The notes beneath the pieces are model-generated. The model did no database searches. It was given only the letters and a program-made list of their open reading frames with translations, and was not told where the DNA came from. Below, piece after piece: positions 8,346 to 15,876 of a DNA stretch of 64,000 nt (position 1 is its first letter; each line of letters begins with the position of its first letter). Source of the stretch: a bacterium (GTDB taxonomy: Bacteria > Orphanbacterota > Orphanbacteria > Orphanbacterales > Orphanbacteraceae); contig JALGYY010000042.1 in assembly GCA_025782575.1 (NCBI GenBank), forward strand, positions 1 through 64,000, given 5' to 3'. The position numbers were made by a program, and so were the translations under genes.

Positions 8346-10206
8346 GATTCGTTCCTCATCCGGGCTGATTGATGACATCATCATCGTCTTCTTCGCGGTC
8401 GGTTTCGGACTGATTCACCTGTTTTTTCTGCGTGGCGATCCATTCCTGAGCCATCCGATCATCGATGGGGCAGAGTATCTTGCCGAGGCAAGAGGACTTC
8501 TCGCCGGGCTTCCGATCGGGGAATCAATATCGATTCACGGACCGGTCTATTCTCTCATGCTTCTTCCTCTGGTCGCGCTTTACCCGCACGAGATCATGCC
8601 GATCTATCTGTTTCAGATTCTACTGCTCGCGACGTCCGCCCTTTTTGTTCGTCGTTCCGGAATGGTGATCGCCGGAAGGGGGGCGGGGAACGTGGCTGCG
8701 TTTCTGTTGGTCGCTTCCCCTCCCATGCTCTACTTCGAGGCGCAGGTCCTGCCTGTGTTGCTGCAGGTCTTCTGGAACAGCATTCTCATCTATCTGCTGA
8801 TCCGACCCGACCGGGAGCGGCCCCGCATGATAGTAGCGGGAGTCATCGGAGGGCTTTCCTATCTCACTCATCCTGGAGTCGGCCTGCCGCTTCTTTGCCT
8901 CTCGATCCTTCTTGCCGTACGGGCGCGATCATTCCGTCCCGCCCTCCTGTTCTGCCTCGGCATACTTATGCCTCTGATCCCTATGTCAGCTCACCATATC
9001 GGAAGGGGGGAGGGGATCCTGCCGGTACAGGGAAACGCCGGTTTGAATCTCTACATCGGTAACGGGATCGGATCCGACGGCACTCCTCATGTGAGACCCG
9101 GGTACGAATGGGAACGCCTTACCGCATTGCCGGCATTGCACGGAGTCTCAGGGAGCCGAGCGGAGAACGCCTTTTTTCTGAAACGGCTTCGCGGGGAAAT
9201 CGCCGCTGATCCGACTTCCTTCCTGAAACGTCTTGCTGCGAAGGGGGTACTTTTCCTTTCCCCCTATCGGATCGATGCGAGCCAGGATCCGGCCTACTTT
9301 CGCGAGCGTTCTCCGTTGCTTCGGTTTGACCTCTTCGGCCCGGGACTCCTGATGGCGCTTGCAATGGCAGCGCTGGTACTCGGGCCTATCCGAAAAGGGG
9401 AAGGAGCTTTTCCGATCACCGCGCTGCTTGCCTATGGAGCCGGGACCATTCTTACCGTGTACGCCATTCGTTATCGGGCGCCCGCATGGCCGTTCGTGAC
9501 GCTCCTTGTGGGCGCCTTTACAAGTGGGTACCTCGCTGCCACGGGAAAGCAACGGGGAGCAGCGATCTTCGTGTTGATCGTAATACTCGGGGCGGGATGG
9601 TTCGATCCTTTCGCTTATGCCGGGACGAATCATGTCCGTACTGATTACAACCTGGGGCGCCTCTTTTATCTCGAGGGAGACTGGCCGGCTTCGCGAAAGG
9701 CTTTCGAGCGTGCCCATCGCCGGCATCCGAATGATCCTGATGCGCCCAATGCGCTGGGTGCGCTGGCGCTCGCACAGGGGAAGAATACCGAAGCGGAGGC
9801 CTGGTTCAACCGTGCGATCGTTCTGGCGCCCGACTATGGGGATGCCCATTTCAATCTCGGGTTGCTCGAGCTCGGGCGAAGAAACCAGGATCTTGCCGAG
9901 GAAGAATTGGAAGAGGCGATCCGGTTGAGTCCGCGGCATGCGGCCGCCCACTATACGCTCGGTATCATTCGAGAGCAGCGGGGTGATTTCGCCGGGGCGG
10001 AAGAATATTATGAAAACGCAGTTCGTTACGATCCTACAAGGGGGGATGCGTGGACGGCGCTCGGTGTTCGCCTAGCCGCACGGGGGGCTTATGAGAGGGC
10101 TGACCTCGCATTCGGTCGGGCGCTTCTGCTCGACCCCCGATCAGAGGCCGTTCGCGCGAATCGGGAGAGACTGGACAAACTGCGCCGTCAGTCATTGCCC
10201 CGCTAG
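8335..10206 (+). CDS. GT-C-type membrane glycosyltransferase with C-terminal TPR domain
   Basis: A 623-residue protein starting at GTG 8335, 11 nt inside the preceding gene. About the first 430 residues are multiple membrane helices with an acidic residue in the first loop (HPIIDGAEYL) and an extracytoplasmic segment containing GNAGLNLYIGNG, as in PMT/ArnT-like GT-C enzymes. Residues from about 440 to the end are four or five tetratricopeptide repeats (for example GDAHFNLGLLELGRRNQDLA, ALGALALAQGKNTEAEAWF). The architecture parallels the 18.4-20.3 kb protein and resembles eukaryotic TMTC O-mannosyltransferases. It probably transfers a sugar from a lipid carrier to an envelope acceptor; donor and acceptor are unknown. 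Confidence 0.75.
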   Translation: MNRRIRSSSGLIDDIIIVFFAVGFGLIHLFFLRGDPFLSHPIIDGAEYLAEARGLLAGLPIGESISIHGPVYSLMLLPLVALYPHEIMPIYLFQILLLATSALFVRRSGMVIAGRGAGNVAAFLLVASPPMLYFEAQVLPVLLQVFWNSILIYLLIRPDRERPRMIVAGVIGGLSYLTHPGVGLPLLCLSILLAVRARSFRPALLFCLGILMPLIPMSAHHIGRGEGILPVQGNAGLNLYIGNGIGSDGTPHVRPGYEWERLTALPALHGVSGSRAENAFFLKRLRGEIAADPTSFLKRLAAKGVLFLSPYRIDASQDPAYFRERSPLLRFDLFGPGLLMALAMAALVLGPIRKGEGAFPITALLAYGAGTILTVYAIRYRAPAWPFVTLLVGAFTSGYLAATGKQRGAAIFVLIVILGAGWFDPFAYAGTNHVRTDYNLGRLFYLEGDWPASRKAFERAHRRHPNDPDAPNALGALALAQGKNTEAEAWFNRAIVLAPDYGDAHFNLGLLELGRRNQDLAEEELEEAIRLSPRHAAAHYTLGIIREQRGDFAGAEEYYENAVRYDPTRGDAWTALGVRLAARGAYERADLAFGRALLLDPRSEAVRANRERLDKLRRQSLPR

Positions 10207-10241
10207 ATCCCGCTGGATGCCCGCGACATGATAGGACGTAG

Positions 10242-12383
10242 TTATTGTGCGTGGAGGAGGTCGCGCAATTCGTTCGCATCCCCGAGGATTGCCGGTTCGA
10301 CACAGTTACTTTTGATCTTCTCGCACTCGGCGAGCGCCCCGGCCGAGTTTCCCTCTTCCGCCCAGGCGCGGGCGATTCTCAACCTGACATCATATAGCTC
10401 CGGATCGATCTGGAGAGCGCGGAGACCGAAAGCTATGACGTTCACGTGATCTGTCCTTTTCTCCGAGATGAGCTGCAACATACGGAGAGCGGATAGCTGG
10501 TGTGAGTCCCCGTCAAGCGCGGAGCGGAGAAGTACCTCGCCGGAGCGTGGCTCTCCGGCGAGCAGGAGCAGCGATCCTGCGAGCGCCTGATCATCAGGGT
10601 CCGCAAGAATCGATTCATTGATGAGATCAACGCCAGCTTCCCGATTCCCCGACTTGATGAACCACTCCGCAAGAAGGAGGCGCATATCAGGTGACGCCGT
10701 TCCGGGTGGAACGGCAGCGGCAAGAAGGGAGGCCGCCTCGCTCCAACGACCGGAATCGGCAAGCAAGGTCGCTCGGGCGATCCGGTCACCGGCCGCCCCT
10801 CCGGGAATTTCTGTTCCGTTCAGTTCGAGGGCGCGCCGTCGGTATTGTATCGATTGATCCTCTCCATGGGCATTCGATCGAATAAGTGATTCCAGGTAAT
10901 TGATCGCCAGAGATCGAAGCGGTGTCGATCGTTCGAGCAGACTCGCCAGACCGGAGAGACCAGGGGGTTTGGGTGGTTTCGGAAGCGAGGGGCTTGACGC
11001 GGCCCGGTAGAGAAGTCCGTCAGGAATCAAACCGGGCAAGGGATCAATCGAATAGAGATGCTCATGTCGCCCGGTCGTTGGTCTCCGTTGATCAGCCTGG
11101 TTATTGCCGAATACAGTCCCTGACCGGTTCCTGATTCGTACGTCCTTTCTGAACCCCTCCACCTGCTGGACATAAAGAAGGGGGAACAGAATATCGTCCC
11201 CCCTTACATTCAGCAGGGCGGACCTCGGAAGATCGGCGAGAACAGAACGGGCATAGTAACCCGGTAAGTCGACCCGATCGAACCTATGATCATCCGCGCT
11301 CCCCACGGCACGAATCACCAGGGCGACCCCCAGAACCAGCAGCAGGCCGAAGTTCGCCGCTCGGGTACCCCGAATGGCCGTCGCGATCGCTTCGACACCG
11401 GACATGAGAAGCAGCAGCAGAAGGGGCAGCGCGGGAAGAAAGAAGACAATGTTTTCTTCCACTCGATCCGGAGAAAGAGGGAACCGTAAATACCATGCGA
11501 GACCGGGGAGTAACAGGAAGAGCCCGACAGTGATCAGGAGGATCTCCCTTTTCCTTCTGATCATAAAGGTCAACAATCCCAGAAAAATGAGCGGGATCCA
11601 TGGGAGGGGAATGGAGTCCCTGATGAACGAACCCGTGACAGCTTCAAGGTCGGCGGCTAGAAGAGCGATCGATCGGTCGGCTTGCAGCACCCCGGCGTAT
11701 TGGGTCCGCGTAGCATGATCCAGCAGGGCCCCCGCCGATTCCGGGTTCCCCCAATCCACAAATGGATCGAGTGACGAGCGAATCGGGATGTAGGCAAAGA
11801 CGGAGAGACCGGCAATGAGAAGCAGGAGAGCGGCGGGAGCGCTTCTTCGCCAGCGAATGATCCGGATAACGAGCACGGGAAGAAGTGAGAGGGCGATCGG
11901 GTGGGCAGTCAGGGCGAGTCCTGCAAGAAAGAAGGCGAGAAGTGTGAATCGCCGCCCCCCGCTCAGCAGGGCAAGCCACGTTGCGAGATAGAGAGCCAGA
12001 AAAGGCCCGTAGACTTCAGCGATTCCGGCCTGGTCTCGAAGAAGTCCCGACAGACCGAAAAGGGCCGCACCGAAGAACGCGAACGGTGGTCTTGCGAAAC
12101 GAAGTCCCAGTCGAAAGAGGAGCAGGACTGAAGCGACGGCCCCCGCTGCCGAGAAAAGGCTCAGCCGGAACGCTATCGATCCGAAAGGGAGAAGAGTGAA
12201 GAGTCTTCCGATAAGCGCATAGAGCGGATAGCCGGGTGGGTGTGGGATGTCGAGCCGATAAGCAGCATGGATGAGCTCGCCCGAGTCGCCCAGGTAAACA
12301 TCTCGACACGCGGAAAGGCCGAAGAGCAATCCGAACAGGATAAAAAGGGCGAAAGCCCAGACTGTGCGCCGATCCATCAGCAT
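10242..12383 (-). CDS. DUF2723 family membrane protein with TPR-like C-terminus
   Basis: About 713 residues from the ATG at 12383, which follows AGGACGG; a second in-frame ATG is two codons later. The N-terminal third shows the DUF2723 signature GDSGELIHAAYRLDIPHPPG followed by YPLYALIGRLF. Many membrane helices follow to about residue 380, then a soluble region with solenoid helices (AASLLAAAVPPGTASPDMRL, AWAEEGNSAGALAECEKI). DUF2723 proteins are GT-C-like membrane proteins found with glycosylation genes. The gene converges on the GT-C/TPR gene with only 35 nt between them, and no clear terminator is visible there. Confidence 0.8.
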   Translation of the reverse strand: MLMDRRTVWAFALFILFGLLFGLSACRDVYLGDSGELIHAAYRLDIPHPPGYPLYALIGRLFTLLPFGSIAFRLSLFSAAGAVASVLLLFRLGLRFARPPFAFFGAALFGLSGLLRDQAGIAEVYGPFLALYLATWLALLSGGRRFTLLAFFLAGLALTAHPIALSLLPVLVIRIIRWRRSAPAALLLLIAGLSVFAYIPIRSSLDPFVDWGNPESAGALLDHATRTQYAGVLQADRSIALLAADLEAVTGSFIRDSIPLPWIPLIFLGLLTFMIRRKREILLITVGLFLLLPGLAWYLRFPLSPDRVEENIVFFLPALPLLLLLLMSGVEAIATAIRGTRAANFGLLLVLGVALVIRAVGSADDHRFDRVDLPGYYARSVLADLPRSALLNVRGDDILFPLLYVQQVEGFRKDVRIRNRSGTVFGNNQADQRRPTTGRHEHLYSIDPLPGLIPDGLLYRAASSPSLPKPPKPPGLSGLASLLERSTPLRSLAINYLESLIRSNAHGEDQSIQYRRRALELNGTEIPGGAAGDRIARATLLADSGRWSEAASLLAAAVPPGTASPDMRLLLAEWFIKSGNREAGVDLINESILADPDDQALAGSLLLLAGEPRSGEVLLRSALDGDSHQLSALRMLQLISEKRTDHVNVIAFGLRALQIDPELYDVRLRIARAWAEEGNSAGALAECEKIKSNCVEPAILGDANELRDLLHAQ

Positions 12384-12532
12384 CGATCCGTCCTGGCTCC
12401 TATTCGTGCAAATCGGAACGAACCGATCGCAAAATGGACGATTTGGTATTACCGGCAGCATACCCTTTCCGAAAGGACCGTTCTACATGCAAGCCTGGGC
12501 CTCGGTTAGCTGAAATCGGTTCGCGGGCGGTC

Positions 12533-12548
12533 TGGCATCCCACTTGCA
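12533..12548 (+). promoter_or_regulatory. sigma-54 (-24/-12) promoter
   Basis: TGGCATCCCACTTGCA matches the RpoN consensus TGGCACG-N4-TTGCA with the essential GG and GC at the correct 10-nt separation. The start codon of the small lipoprotein lies 44 nt downstream, which leaves room for a short leader and a GGAGG site. A short palindrome (CCTTTC-C-GAAAGG, 12464-12476) about 60 nt upstream could be an enhancer site, but this is speculative. Confidence 0.65.
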
Positions 12549-12591
12549 TTCCCATTCGGGTAACACAAGCATCCTACGGAGGTCGACGGTT

Positions 12592-12798
12592 ATGCGATAC
12601 ACGATGGTCCTGGCTCTTCTTGCCGGTTTCTTGTTTTCGAGCTGTGCCGCCTACCGGCGGCCGGCACCCCCTCCGCCGCGGGCCGAGATCCGGCAGGGCA
12701 CCCCCTGCCCCGGGTCAACCTGGAACGCAGGTCATTGGCGCTGGGAAGGAAAGCGGCACGGATACCGATGGGTACCTGGGCATTGGCATTGCCCGTGA
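12592..12798 (+). CDS. small lipoprotein with YXWxxGxW-like motifs
   Basis: A 68-residue protein. The ATG at 12592 has a GGAGG site just upstream. The N-terminus is a lipoprotein signal (LLAGFLFSSC). The mature part is proline-rich, then carries two aromatic-glycine motifs, WNAGHWRWEGKRHGYRW and VPGHW, typical of small secreted YXWGXW-repeat proteins whose function is not established. The upstream sigma-54-type promoter implies regulated, probably stress or surface-state dependent, expression. Two cysteines remain in the mature chain, CPGS and the penultimate residue. It stands alone; the next gene starts 74 nt later behind its own ribosome-binding site. Confidence 0.7.
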   Translation: MRYTMVLALLAGFLFSSCAAYRRPAPPPPRAEIRQGTPCPGSTWNAGHWRWEGKRHGYRWVPGHWHCP

Positions 12799-12872
12799 TC
12801 GGTTTGACTGGTTCGAGAGCAGCCGGAGAGATATGTTCTCCTCTCAGTTGATTCGGAGAGGGGATTTTTCCG

Positions 12873-13760
12873 TTGAACAGTACAGGCAGATTTCTGCAGG
12901 CGGTCTATGAGAAGTACTCGGTCCCCTCTTTTCTTGATACGGATCCCCTCCCGCTTGTCCGCCGATACCGAACGAGCCAGGATCGAGAGGTGGCGGGATT
13001 TCTGACAGCCCTGCTCGCCTATGGCCGTGTCGAATCGATTCGACGGCATGTTTCTCTCATTCTCAATGAACTCGGTCCCCATCCAGGGCGGTCGATACTG
13101 CGGTTCGATCCCGAACGTTTCCTCTCGCGAATGGCCGACTTGAGATACCGGTTCCATACGGGACGGGATCTGGCCGCTCTTCTCCTCATATTGAAAAAGG
13201 TTTATCAATCGCATCAAAGTGTCGAAAACCTGTTCGTAGCCGGAAAAGGGGATACGAAGACCCGATTGGGGGCAATGGTTCGCCATCTGAATTCGATCTC
13301 ATTAGAGCCGATCTTCCCCGATGGTGAAGGCGATCGGTCCTATGGTCTCCGATTTCTCCTGGCGGATCCTGCCAATGGAGGCGCTTGCAAGCGATGGAAT
13401 CTGTTTCTCCGATGGATGGTGCGTCCGGACGACGGAATCGATTGCGGTGTCTGGAACAAGGTCCAACCATCGGAATTGATCGTTCCTCTCGATACTCACC
13501 TGCTTCGCATCGGCAGGCGGCTCGGGTTCATTCGGATCAAGACGGCAACCTGGAACGGGGCGGAAAGCTTCACGGAATCGCTACGCAAGTTCGACAGAAA
13601 CGATCCCGTCCGTTTCGACTTTTCCTTGTGTCGACTCGGGATACTCGATCGATGTCCTGTGAATGGTTTTCGAATAAAATGTGCAAATTGCGAGCTACGT
13701 GATCACTGTGAGCTCGCTTGGAGCGAAAATGGCCCTCAAAAAAATGTCAAACTACTGTGA
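12873..13760 (+). CDS. TIGR02757 (DUF2400) family protein, endonuclease III-like features
   Basis: A 295-residue protein starting at TTG 12873 behind GGAGAGGGG. It matches the TIGR02757 pattern (EVAGFLTALLAYGRVESIRR, residues 39-58, and the long central region). Residues 205-219 (PLDTHLLRIGRRLGF) resemble the catalytic VDTH..R..NR block of HhH-GPD DNA glycosylases, with Asp207 in the position of the catalytic Asp. The C-terminus has Cys261-X8-Cys-X2-Cys-X5-Cys279, close to the 4Fe-4S loop of endonuclease III (CX6CX2CX5C). A DNA-repair or nucleic-acid role is therefore plausible. The family has no settled function that I can name. Confidence 0.85.
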   Translation: MNSTGRFLQAVYEKYSVPSFLDTDPLPLVRRYRTSQDREVAGFLTALLAYGRVESIRRHVSLILNELGPHPGRSILRFDPERFLSRMADLRYRFHTGRDLAALLLILKKVYQSHQSVENLFVAGKGDTKTRLGAMVRHLNSISLEPIFPDGEGDRSYGLRFLLADPANGGACKRWNLFLRWMVRPDDGIDCGVWNKVQPSELIVPLDTHLLRIGRRLGFIRIKTATWNGAESFTESLRKFDRNDPVRFDFSLCRLGILDRCPVNGFRIKCANCELRDHCELAWSENGPQKNVKLL

Positions 13761-13768
13761 GAAAAACA

Positions 13769-13797
13769 TTGACAGGTTTTTTTTGAAAATCCATAAA
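13769..13797 (+). promoter_or_regulatory. sigma70-type promoter of the H1-like gene
   Basis: TTGACA (13769-13774), a 17-nt spacer that includes a run of eight T, then CATAAA (13792-13797). The -35 is perfect and the -10 matches four of six positions. It starts a leader of about 180 nt before the GTG at 13987. The leader contains a possible 15-codon frame (13833-13880, ATG after AAGAGGAG) and a palindrome. Confidence 0.65.
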
Positions 13798-13944
13798 TTG
13801 AATGCGGAATTGGTGAATCGGTAAAAGAGGAGATGAAACAGAGCGCTCGGAGGTCTGAAACGGATCCGGGCTTGAGATAGAAAGGGGTTGTGGTGGTGAG
13901 GTGCGGAGTAACAAAGTTGTCGCGACGACTCTGATGTGTGAAGT

Positions 13945-13966
13945 GAAGGTTTAGTACTAAGCCTTC
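13945..13966. promoter_or_regulatory. 22-nt near-perfect palindrome in the H1-like leader
   Basis: gaaggtttagt / actaagccttc is self-complementary apart from one G-T pair. It ends a few bases before the ribosome-binding site (GGGAGGAAAA) of the H1-like gene. It could fold in the mRNA or bind a dimeric regulator. Confidence 0.45.
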
Positions 13967-13986
13967 AAACAGGGAGGAAAATTAAC

Positions 13987-14385
13987 GTGGCCACCAGAAA
14001 GAAAACTTCTGCTCGGCGGAAAGTAAAAGCCGGCAAGAAGAAAGTTGCGAAGAAGAGGACGACGAGAAAGAAAGCCACTCGTAAGAAGAAGGTAGCGAAG
14101 AAGCGCGCCACTAAGAAGAAGGCCAAGAAGAAAAAGGCCAAAAAGAAAGCTACGCGCAAGAAAGCCAAGAAGAAGACCACGCGCAGAAAGGCCAAAAAGA
14201 AGACCACGCGCAGAAAGGCCAAAAAGAAGGCTACGCGCAAAAAGGCCAAAAAGAAAGCTACGCGCAAAAAGGCCAAAAAGAAGGCTACGCGCAAAAAGGC
14301 CAAAAAGAAGGCTACGCGCAAGAAGGCCAAGAAGAAAACTACGCGCAAGAAAGCCAGGAAGAAAGCTACGCGCAGACGTCGCTAG
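13987..14385 (+). CDS. histone H1-like / AlgP-type lysine-alanine-rich DNA-binding protein
   Basis: A 132-residue protein composed almost only of Lys, Arg, Ala and Thr, with no acidic residue. GTG start at 13987 follows GGGAGGAAAA. From residue 51 to the end it is nine tandem nonapeptides of the type AKKKATRKK, encoded by 27-bp repeats. Such tails resemble eukaryotic H1 C-termini, chlamydial Hc2 and pseudomonad AlgP, which bind DNA or RNA without sequence specificity and condense the nucleoid. It has its own strong promoter, a long leader and a hairpin after the stop, so it is a single-gene unit. Repeat number is likely to vary between strains. Confidence 0.88.
   Translation: MATRKKTSARRKVKAGKKKVAKKRTTRKKATRKKKVAKKRATKKKAKKKKAKKKATRKKAKKKTTRRKAKKKTTRRKAKKKATRKKAKKKATRKKAKKKATRKKAKKKATRKKAKKKTTRKKARKKATRRRR
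14137..14382 (+). repeat. nine tandem 27-bp coding repeats
   Basis: Nine in-frame 27-bp units (pattern gccaaaaagaaggctacgcg, then caaaaag) encode AKKKATRKK variants with Thr for Ala or Arg for Lys in some units. Adjacent units differ by only a few bases, which suggests recent slippage or unequal exchange. Confidence 0.9.
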
Positions 14386-14411
14386 CTGACTGATCGGTCG
14401 GTAATAGCAGG

Positions 14412-14439
14412 GGAGGCGGGTCCGGGTGGATCCGCCTCC
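14412..14439 (+). terminator. hairpin after the H1-like gene
   Basis: GGAGGCGGGTCC, loop GGGT, GGATCCGCCTCC: a 12-bp stem with one wobble pair, 27 nt after the stop codon. The tail (ttctgcatt) is only weakly T-rich, so termination may be partial. Confidence 0.6.
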
Positions 14440-14533
14440 TTCTGCATTCCCGGTCGAATTCGAGCCCGTTCTCGATGTACAATCGGGGGACCGAGATGTC
14501 ATTCCGCCCACGCAAAAAGTATGCGGTGTTGTC

Positions 14534-15868
14534 GTGATCAGGATCTTTCTTGCCCTGTCTCTTCTGTTGGTCGTTCTTTCGTGCAGCGGCGATGGGGAGA
14601 AAAACGTCCTCCTGATTACGATCGATACCATGCGGGCCGACCGTCTGGGCTGTTACGGGGCGTCCGGTATGCGGACACCCCATATGGATCGATTGGCCCG
14701 GCGCGGCGCGCTGTTCCAAGAGTGCGTATCCCCCATTCCCGAGACGTCACCTGCCCACGCGAGCATTCTGACGGGCCTCTACCCCAAGCATCACGGCATG
14801 AGGCAGAACGGCGTGGCCCTCAATCAATCTCTTCCTGTTCTGCCTGACATTCTGGGGAGTGAGGGATTTACGACAGCCGCATTTGTTGCCGGATTTCCTC
14901 TGCTGGAGAAGTTCGGATTCGCCCGGGGGTTCGATCACTATGATGACTATCTGACCGATGGCTTCACTTCCCGCGACGGCGAAGTGCAAAGGACGGAGCG
15001 AATCGCTCAGAAGGTAGTGGACGCATTCTCATTCTGGCTCGAACGGGAAGACGGTCCGTTTTTCGCCTGGATTCATCTGTTCGATCCACATGCCGTTTAC
15101 GCGGCACCCGGTCCTTATCGAAGGATGTACTACAATGGCGCTGAGAGAGATCCGGAGAACCGGTCGCTGGAAGGCGTTTCCCTTCCGGGATATCTCCTTC
15201 TGGGAGGGGTCACCGATGTGGAGTATCCGGTGGCTCTGTATGAGGGCGAGGTATCCTATGTCGATCATCAGATCGGCCGCCTGATCGATCTTCTCCGTGT
15301 GAGAGGGGTCCTCGCCCGGACTCTCGTTATTCTGACAGGCGATCACGGCGAATCGATGAACGAGCACGGCTACTATTTCGGGCATTCGCGATTTCTTTAT
15401 GAGCCTTCCCTTCATGTCCCGTTGATCATGCACTGGCCCGGCCGGGTTCCGGCGGGAGTTTCCGTTGACGGCCCCGTTTCCCTTGTCGATCTCGTACCGA
15501 CCATTCTCGATCTCCTCGAGATCGATGGAGCCGGGACGTGGGACGGCTCCAGCCTCGTTCCGCTCCTCTTCGGATCGACCAGGCCATCGAGTTACATGTT
15601 TCTCGAGCGATCTCTCCTCGCCGGTGGAGGACCGGGCGGGGTTCGGAAGGGTGACTGGAAGTTCGTCACCACATCGGAGCGGGGTGAGGAATTATATAAT
15701 CTCGAAAATGACCCGGGTGAATTGACGAATCTCCTGTCGCTCGAGCGGGAACGGGCGAAGGAGCTCCGTGGGGTGCTCGCCGATTGGCGGCGGGATGACA
15801 AACCGATTTCTGAGATTCTCGATCCCCGGACAAGGGAAGTTCTGCGCGGCCTCGGCTACGTCGATTGA
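14534..15868 (+). CDS. sulfatase-fold lipoprotein 1 (alkaline phosphatase superfamily, no formylglycine site)
   Basis: About 444 residues from GTG 14534, which gives a lipoprotein signal (VVLSC, Cys17). The 5' frame is open further but contains the H1 terminator hairpin. The fold markers are DTMRADRLGCYG (31-42), FDPH (183-186) and GDHGE (269-273). In place of the sulfatase CxPxR nucleophile motif it has TSPAHASILTG (71-81): Thr71 stands where Cys or Ser is converted to formylglycine, and His75 replaces the Arg. It is therefore unlikely to be a classical sulfatase and may be a Thr-nucleophile phospho- or sulfo-hydrolase or transferase in the periplasm. It ends 8 nt before the convergent NhaC gene. 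Confidence 0.85.
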   Translation: MIRIFLALSLLLVVLSCSGDGEKNVLLITIDTMRADRLGCYGASGMRTPHMDRLARRGALFQECVSPIPETSPAHASILTGLYPKHHGMRQNGVALNQSLPVLPDILGSEGFTTAAFVAGFPLLEKFGFARGFDHYDDYLTDGFTSRDGEVQRTERIAQKVVDAFSFWLEREDGPFFAWIHLFDPHAVYAAPGPYRRMYYNGAERDPENRSLEGVSLPGYLLLGGVTDVEYPVALYEGEVSYVDHQIGRLIDLLRVRGVLARTLVILTGDHGESMNEHGYYFGHSRFLYEPSLHVPLIMHWPGRVPAGVSVDGPVSLVDLVPTILDLLEIDGAGTWDGSSLVPLLFGSTRPSSYMFLERSLLAGGGPGGVRKGDWKFVTTSERGEELYNLENDPGELTNLLSLERERAKELRGVLADWRRDDKPISEILDPRTREVLRGLGYVD

Positions 15869-15876
15869 TTCCGCAT

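Noticed and set aside
14137-14382. Regular 27-bp repeats considered as a CRISPR array
   Set aside because: The units are contiguous with no spacers and are in frame inside a gene; they encode AKKKATRKK nonapeptides.
14426-14533. Upstream GTG at 14426 as the start of sulfatase-fold lipoprotein 1
   Set aside because: It overlaps the hairpin after the H1-like gene and would place 36 residues before the lipoprotein signal peptide.
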